Both the position numbers and the translations under genes were made by a program. Positions 29,168 through 32,400 of a stretch of 32,400 nucleotides of DNA are shown one piece after another. Below the pieces are notes generated by a model. It saw only the letters and a program-made list of their open reading frames with translations. It had not been told where the DNA came from and made no database searches. Source of the stretch: a virus. The stretch spans positions 1 to 32,400 of IMG/VR virus record IMGVR_UViG_3300025276_003896. One strand, given 5' to 3'. Every line of letters starts with the position of its first letter. Position 1 is the stretch's first letter.

Positions 29168-32122
29168 TTAGAAATTTAAGTTTAGAGGAGGAGAGGGGGT
29201 TATAAAGCTTAAACCTTGAGGTAGGAAGTTTGAATACTCTAAATTTTCTGGGTTTATCTCCTTAGTGCCTTTTTCTACTTTAAAATGAATATGATCCGTT
29301 ACCTTCTCTGAATATTGTGGTGACAAGTCTACTGCGGTTGAAACAACATCTCCTTGCTGTACGAAATCTCCAAAATTAAGATTACTTATTTTTTTACTAT
29401 AAAACATGTAAACTGTATACCCCTCGTAATCACCTGATCCGATTATCTTTACTCCAGGAAGTTTGTTGTTAGAATCTGCTCTAGTGTACTGTAATATCCC
29501 TGATATTGGTGCATATACACTCTCTCCAATAAGAGTTGATATGTCCAATCCTGTATGGACTTCTCCACCTGCTCTTGAAGCTCCAAAATTTCCATCACCT
29601 CCGGAGTCGAACCTTACTGATCCAAGTGCTGGTCTATAGAATGAAATAGGTATATCCTCATCTAATATATCTACGTTATCTATTTTTTTAGATAATTTGC
29701 TGTCTTCTAATGTAACATTTAATAAAGTACCTGCAGGTTTTGATAATGCTGTTATAGTTGTTGACCATGTATTATTTTGTAAAGTATGAGTTATCCCTCT
29801 TACAATAAATTCTACTTTTTTATTACCTTCCGAATTTTGATAATCTCTAGGTAAAAACTTAGAATCAACTAGTACTTGGTTAAATAGTTTCATTCCAGAT
29901 AATCCATCTACTTCGATTTCTATTTCTATAGGAATAAAACCAATAATAGAAGATGATATATTTCCATCTTTGCTTAAAGATTTGCTAGCCTCTACTATAT
30001 ATGTTCTGATAAATTCACTTAATATAGTTTTGTTCTTAGCTACATCCTCATCTCCAATGTCTAGGTAGTTAATAGACTTAATCCCTTCAATATAAGGGCC
30101 AAAGTAACTCATAAGTCTATCTAATGCAGCCGTTCTTTTTTGCGATAGTTTAGATTTTTGTACTCGATCTTCATTTTTATCAGGAGTGAAAGTTGTAGTG
30201 CCTGCAGTACCTGTTGTAGCTATTGGTTGACCTTCTGTGAAAGCCTTAAAGTTATCATTTGTTGTTATCAGCTCACCATCAAAACATTTTAATTTTACAG
30301 ATCCTGTAGCTAATGAGTTTCCGTCTACTTGAATTTGTGAAAATCTGTCCTGTAGTCCCTTATTTAAATTGGTGAAAAAGTTAGAAATCTCTGATGTTGT
30401 TTCATTATTAGCTGTAGCACCTATTGAAATCATAGTCGCTAGATTTTTACTAATCTTTGTGTCAAATGAAAAGTTTTTTACAAAGTTTGAAGATTCTCCT
30501 CCAAATCCATATACTTGTAAAGTTGAAGAATTATCTTTATCGTTTATTCTATTACCGTCTTTACCTACTCTAATATTTAGATTACTATCTAAAATATATA
30601 ATGTCTTACCGTCATCAGTAGGTAGTGAAGGTCTGAGGTCTACGTAACCTCCTAGACAAGAATTTATACCTTCACAAATCTTATTAATCAAATCATATAG
30701 ACTAAAAGGAATCGATTCTTTCTTTTGATCTATCGTCATAATAGAGTCTATAAACTCATGAGTAAGGTATATATTCATTATTATACCTCTACTTCTACTT
30801 TCCTGAGTTCCTGTTGGTGGTGTAATCTCCTCAAAAACATCAAATAAAGATTTAGTTTTAGCAATGTCTCCTATTTGATTTTCTTTATATTGAGGGAAAA
30901 CATTTCTTATAATACAAATTCTAGGATCTGTTGAGATTAATCCTGGAAAGTTCATCATGTAGTTATCCAAACGAGTATCTATCAATATACAAGGCTCCCT
31001 AGCATCCCCATTTATTTGTGTAGGAAGTATATTATCTTGAACCCATTCTAAAAAAGCTCCAAGTCTTACGTAATCCTTTCCTTTATTAATGACATTATTA
31101 GATGCTTGTGCACCTCCGCTGTTATTTATTACGGTAGTATAAGATGCCTTTACAAAATCCTTGTTGTTTGGGATTACCCCCTGTTCTGAAGAGAATGATT
31201 CTGTTCTACTACAGTATAGGAAGTTCTTTATACTATTTATGTTTATTTCCGCATTATCTGGTTTTGTTGGGTCAGCTGGGATTTCTTTTGTTAGAGTATT
31301 GACTTTTACAGACTCGATTACATCTCCTAATGATATAATGTCTAGTTCTATCTCATAATACCCTTGAGGGTTGAATCTCCAGCTAAAGTTCCTTACTTTA
31401 CAAAAGAATGCATCATAGTTTCCTTGATAATCACTTTTTATCTTCTCTATCTTTTCATAAAACTGTAAATGTGTTGTACCTTCTTGTGCAAACCAACCGT
31501 TTGTAGTATCATCTACTAAAGTAGGTCCCATCTGTGAGAAGTCTTTGTTATTATCAAAATAGATTCCGTGTCCCCATTCAACTAAAATAGTGTAACCTAA
31601 CCTAACATATAATAACTCTAATATATTAAACTGCTCTAAGCTATTTGCTCTAATACTTATTTTACCTGTTCTTATAGACCCTATATTATTATGAGCTACA
31701 TTAAATCCAGTTATACCTGGCATAGCTTGTATTCCGAAAGTGTTAGTACCTCCGGCTCCATAAGCACCTGTATTTGATAATTCCTTACGCTGATCTATGC
31801 CGGACCTGCCTAAAATAGAGTTTCCATCTCTAACTCTAGAAGTTCCGTTAAATAATACATACTCCTTAGCTAATCCTATTCCTTTATACCTATCAGCTTC
31901 TGTTTGAGTAAATCCAATATCTGTGAGTCTTTTAATATCCTCTATCTTTACTGAGGATGCTACCTTAACCCAAGAATTTCTCCCATTTAAATAAGTTATT
32001 TCCTGTTGGGTTTTGTTTGATTCACCGTACCCTGAACCATGTATTTGTTGTCTTACGTCTATCTGATCATTAACGTACTTTTGAAAAGGTCCGCCAATAA
32101 TACTTACATCATTTACTGCCAT
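29168..32122 (-). CDS. Baseplate hub/tail lysin with C-terminal M23 peptidase domain
   Basis: A 984-residue tail protein. The first 820 residues have the look of a gp27/gp5-like hub: GHGIYF, FFCKVRNFSWRFNPQGYYEIELDI (D4/hub-type strand), VDSKFLPRDYQN and VRGITHTLQNNTWSTTITAL, the ending of hub barrels in related phages. Residues about 827-960 are a LytM/M23 domain: HTGLDIS (H856, D860) and HIHFKV (H944, H946), with the VYAPISG strand between. In the usual YxHL motif the His is Phe (F907 in VYMFYS), so one catalytic His is missing. It would punch and perhaps cut the peptidoglycan during entry. The ATG is 2 nt from the stop of the LysM gene, and the next baseplate gene follows 10 nt later. Confidence 0.87.
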   Translation of the reverse strand: MAVNDVSIIGGPFQKYVNDQIDVRQQIHGSGYGESNKTQQEITYLNGRNSWVKVASSVKIEDIKRLTDIGFTQTEADRYKGIGLAKEYVLFNGTSRVRDGNSILGRSGIDQRKELSNTGAYGAGGTNTFGIQAMPGITGFNVAHNNIGSIRTGKISIRANSLEQFNILELLYVRLGYTILVEWGHGIYFDNNKDFSQMGPTLVDDTTNGWFAQEGTTHLQFYEKIEKIKSDYQGNYDAFFCKVRNFSWRFNPQGYYEIELDIISLGDVIESVKVNTLTKEIPADPTKPDNAEININSIKNFLYCSRTESFSSEQGVIPNNKDFVKASYTTVINNSGGAQASNNVINKGKDYVRLGAFLEWVQDNILPTQINGDAREPCILIDTRLDNYMMNFPGLISTDPRICIIRNVFPQYKENQIGDIAKTKSLFDVFEEITPPTGTQESRSRGIIMNIYLTHEFIDSIMTIDQKKESIPFSLYDLINKICEGINSCLGGYVDLRPSLPTDDGKTLYILDSNLNIRVGKDGNRINDKDNSSTLQVYGFGGESSNFVKNFSFDTKISKNLATMISIGATANNETTSEISNFFTNLNKGLQDRFSQIQVDGNSLATGSVKLKCFDGELITTNDNFKAFTEGQPIATTGTAGTTTFTPDKNEDRVQKSKLSQKRTAALDRLMSYFGPYIEGIKSINYLDIGDEDVAKNKTILSEFIRTYIVEASKSLSKDGNISSSIIGFIPIEIEIEVDGLSGMKLFNQVLVDSKFLPRDYQNSEGNKKVEFIVRGITHTLQNNTWSTTITALSKPAGTLLNVTLEDSKLSKKIDNVDILDEDIPISFYRPALGSVRFDSGGDGNFGASRAGGEVHTGLDISTLIGESVYAPISGILQYTRADSNNKLPGVKIIGSGDYEGYTVYMFYSKKISNLNFGDFVQQGDVVSTAVDLSPQYSEKVTDHIHFKVEKGTKEINPENLEYSNFLPQGLSFITPSPPLNLNF

Positions 32123-32124
32123 AA

Positions 32125-32400
32125 CTATCTATTTACACTTTCAAAGTTTAAGATTAAACCTTGTATATTTGATGGTATTCTCAACTGAACTCCCTGTGGT
32201 GGGTAATAGCTGTTCTGTTCAGATCCATAGTTGGCTGATGATATTGCCCACCATAATGTAGAATCACCATAATATTGTTGAGCTAGTAAGTCATACCTAT
32301 CTCCTGCCTCTGTAATAACATACAAATCATTATCGGTAATTGCAACTTCTGGGTACTTTACTGTTGAGTAAAATGTTTCTCCAGAGAGGTTCTTTCTAAG
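32125..32400 (-). CDS. gp53-like baseplate protein with LysM-type domain (N-terminus cut off)
   Basis: The frame is open to the end of the window, so the start lies beyond it; the visible 91 residues begin LRKNLSGETFYSTVKYPEV and end in the TAG at 32127-32125. A shorter TTG start at 32325 would remove the KYPEVAI strand and is less likely. The LysM-like wording is ITEAGDRYDLLAQQYYGD, LWWAISSAN, then PPQGVQLRIP, which matches T4 gp53 and other baseplate wedge LysM proteins. It is probably a wedge component. Spacing to the hub gene is 2 nt. Confidence 0.8.
   Translation of the reverse strand, partial: LRKNLSGETFYSTVKYPEVAITDNDLYVITEAGDRYDLLAQQYYGDSTLWWAISSANYGSEQNSYYPPQGVQLRIPSNIQGLILNFESVNR

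Noticed and set aside
32125-32325. TTG start at 32325 as the true start of the LysM gene
   Set aside because: The frame continues without a stop to the window end and encodes a plausible upstream segment, so the gene is more likely cut by the edge.

Overview
The window is a stretch of a lytic, tailed bacteriophage genome, most likely a T4-superfamily-like myovirus of a Bacteroidetes (Flavobacteriia-type) host. All recognised genes lie on the minus strand and are packed tightly, many with 1-4 nt stop/start overlaps. The phage call rests on a baseplate hub with an M23 domain, a gp53-like LysM protein, fibre-like proteins, a T4-style replication set (RecA/UvsX, gp32-like SSB, RNase H/FEN exonuclease, DnaB-type helicase), phage PhoH, an amidase and a class I ribonucleotide reductase. 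The Bacteroidetes call is an inference from AT-rich DNA, A-rich leaders with little Shine-Dalgarno signal, signal peptides whose mature ends begin with Gln, a Bacteroidetes-style TonB-dependent receptor, a flavobacterial-type S1/P1 nuclease and a lipoprotein with a K-D-D surface-export-like signal.

Layout in coordinate order (transcription runs right to left). 1-2585: a family A DNA polymerase cut by the window edge, and a thioredoxin-like protein. 2634-7894: small virion or fibre proteins, PhoH, a fibre with five 34-residue repeats, a coiled-coil protein and a four-helix membrane protein. 7904-9150: thermonuclease, amidase endolysin and a holin-like protein. 9174-14574: a run of seven genes coding for signal-peptide or membrane proteins, including a CsgG-family (curli secretion pore) protein, a small CsgG-like-tail protein, a cohesin/dockerin-like secreted protein, a lipoprotein, two single-span membrane proteins (one only 57 aa) and an outer-membrane barrel with a long acidic linker. 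14744-18868: a P-loop NTPase, a secreted S1/P1 nuclease, a small membrane protein and a complete TonB-dependent receptor, with hairpin terminators at 14686-14716 and 16328-16349. 18909-22483: a membrane-anchored Holliday-resolvase-like nuclease, thioredoxin, NrdA and NrdB. 22486-28544: helicase, FEN exonuclease, UvsX, SSB, an unknown protein and a second, strongly reduced family A polymerase. 28573-32400: baseplate genes, the last open at the window edge.

The replication and nucleotide genes form a coherent set: NrdA/NrdB with thioredoxin make dNTPs, with no ATP-cone in either subunit, and the replisome and recombination proteins sit next to each other. The unusual part is 8.8-18.9 kb, where about a third of the window codes for proteins directed to the host envelope. 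A phage-encoded CsgG-type pore with its own operon of secreted partners, next to a phage-encoded TonB-dependent receptor and periplasmic nuclease, looks like an envelope-remodelling or export system. It could serve superinfection exclusion, nutrient uptake, receptor masking or outer-membrane disruption at lysis; the sequence does not decide among these.

No tRNA, CRISPR array or insertion sequence was seen, and no gene-free stretch exceeds 300 bases. The longest gap, 14575-14743, holds a terminator and a weak promoter candidate.
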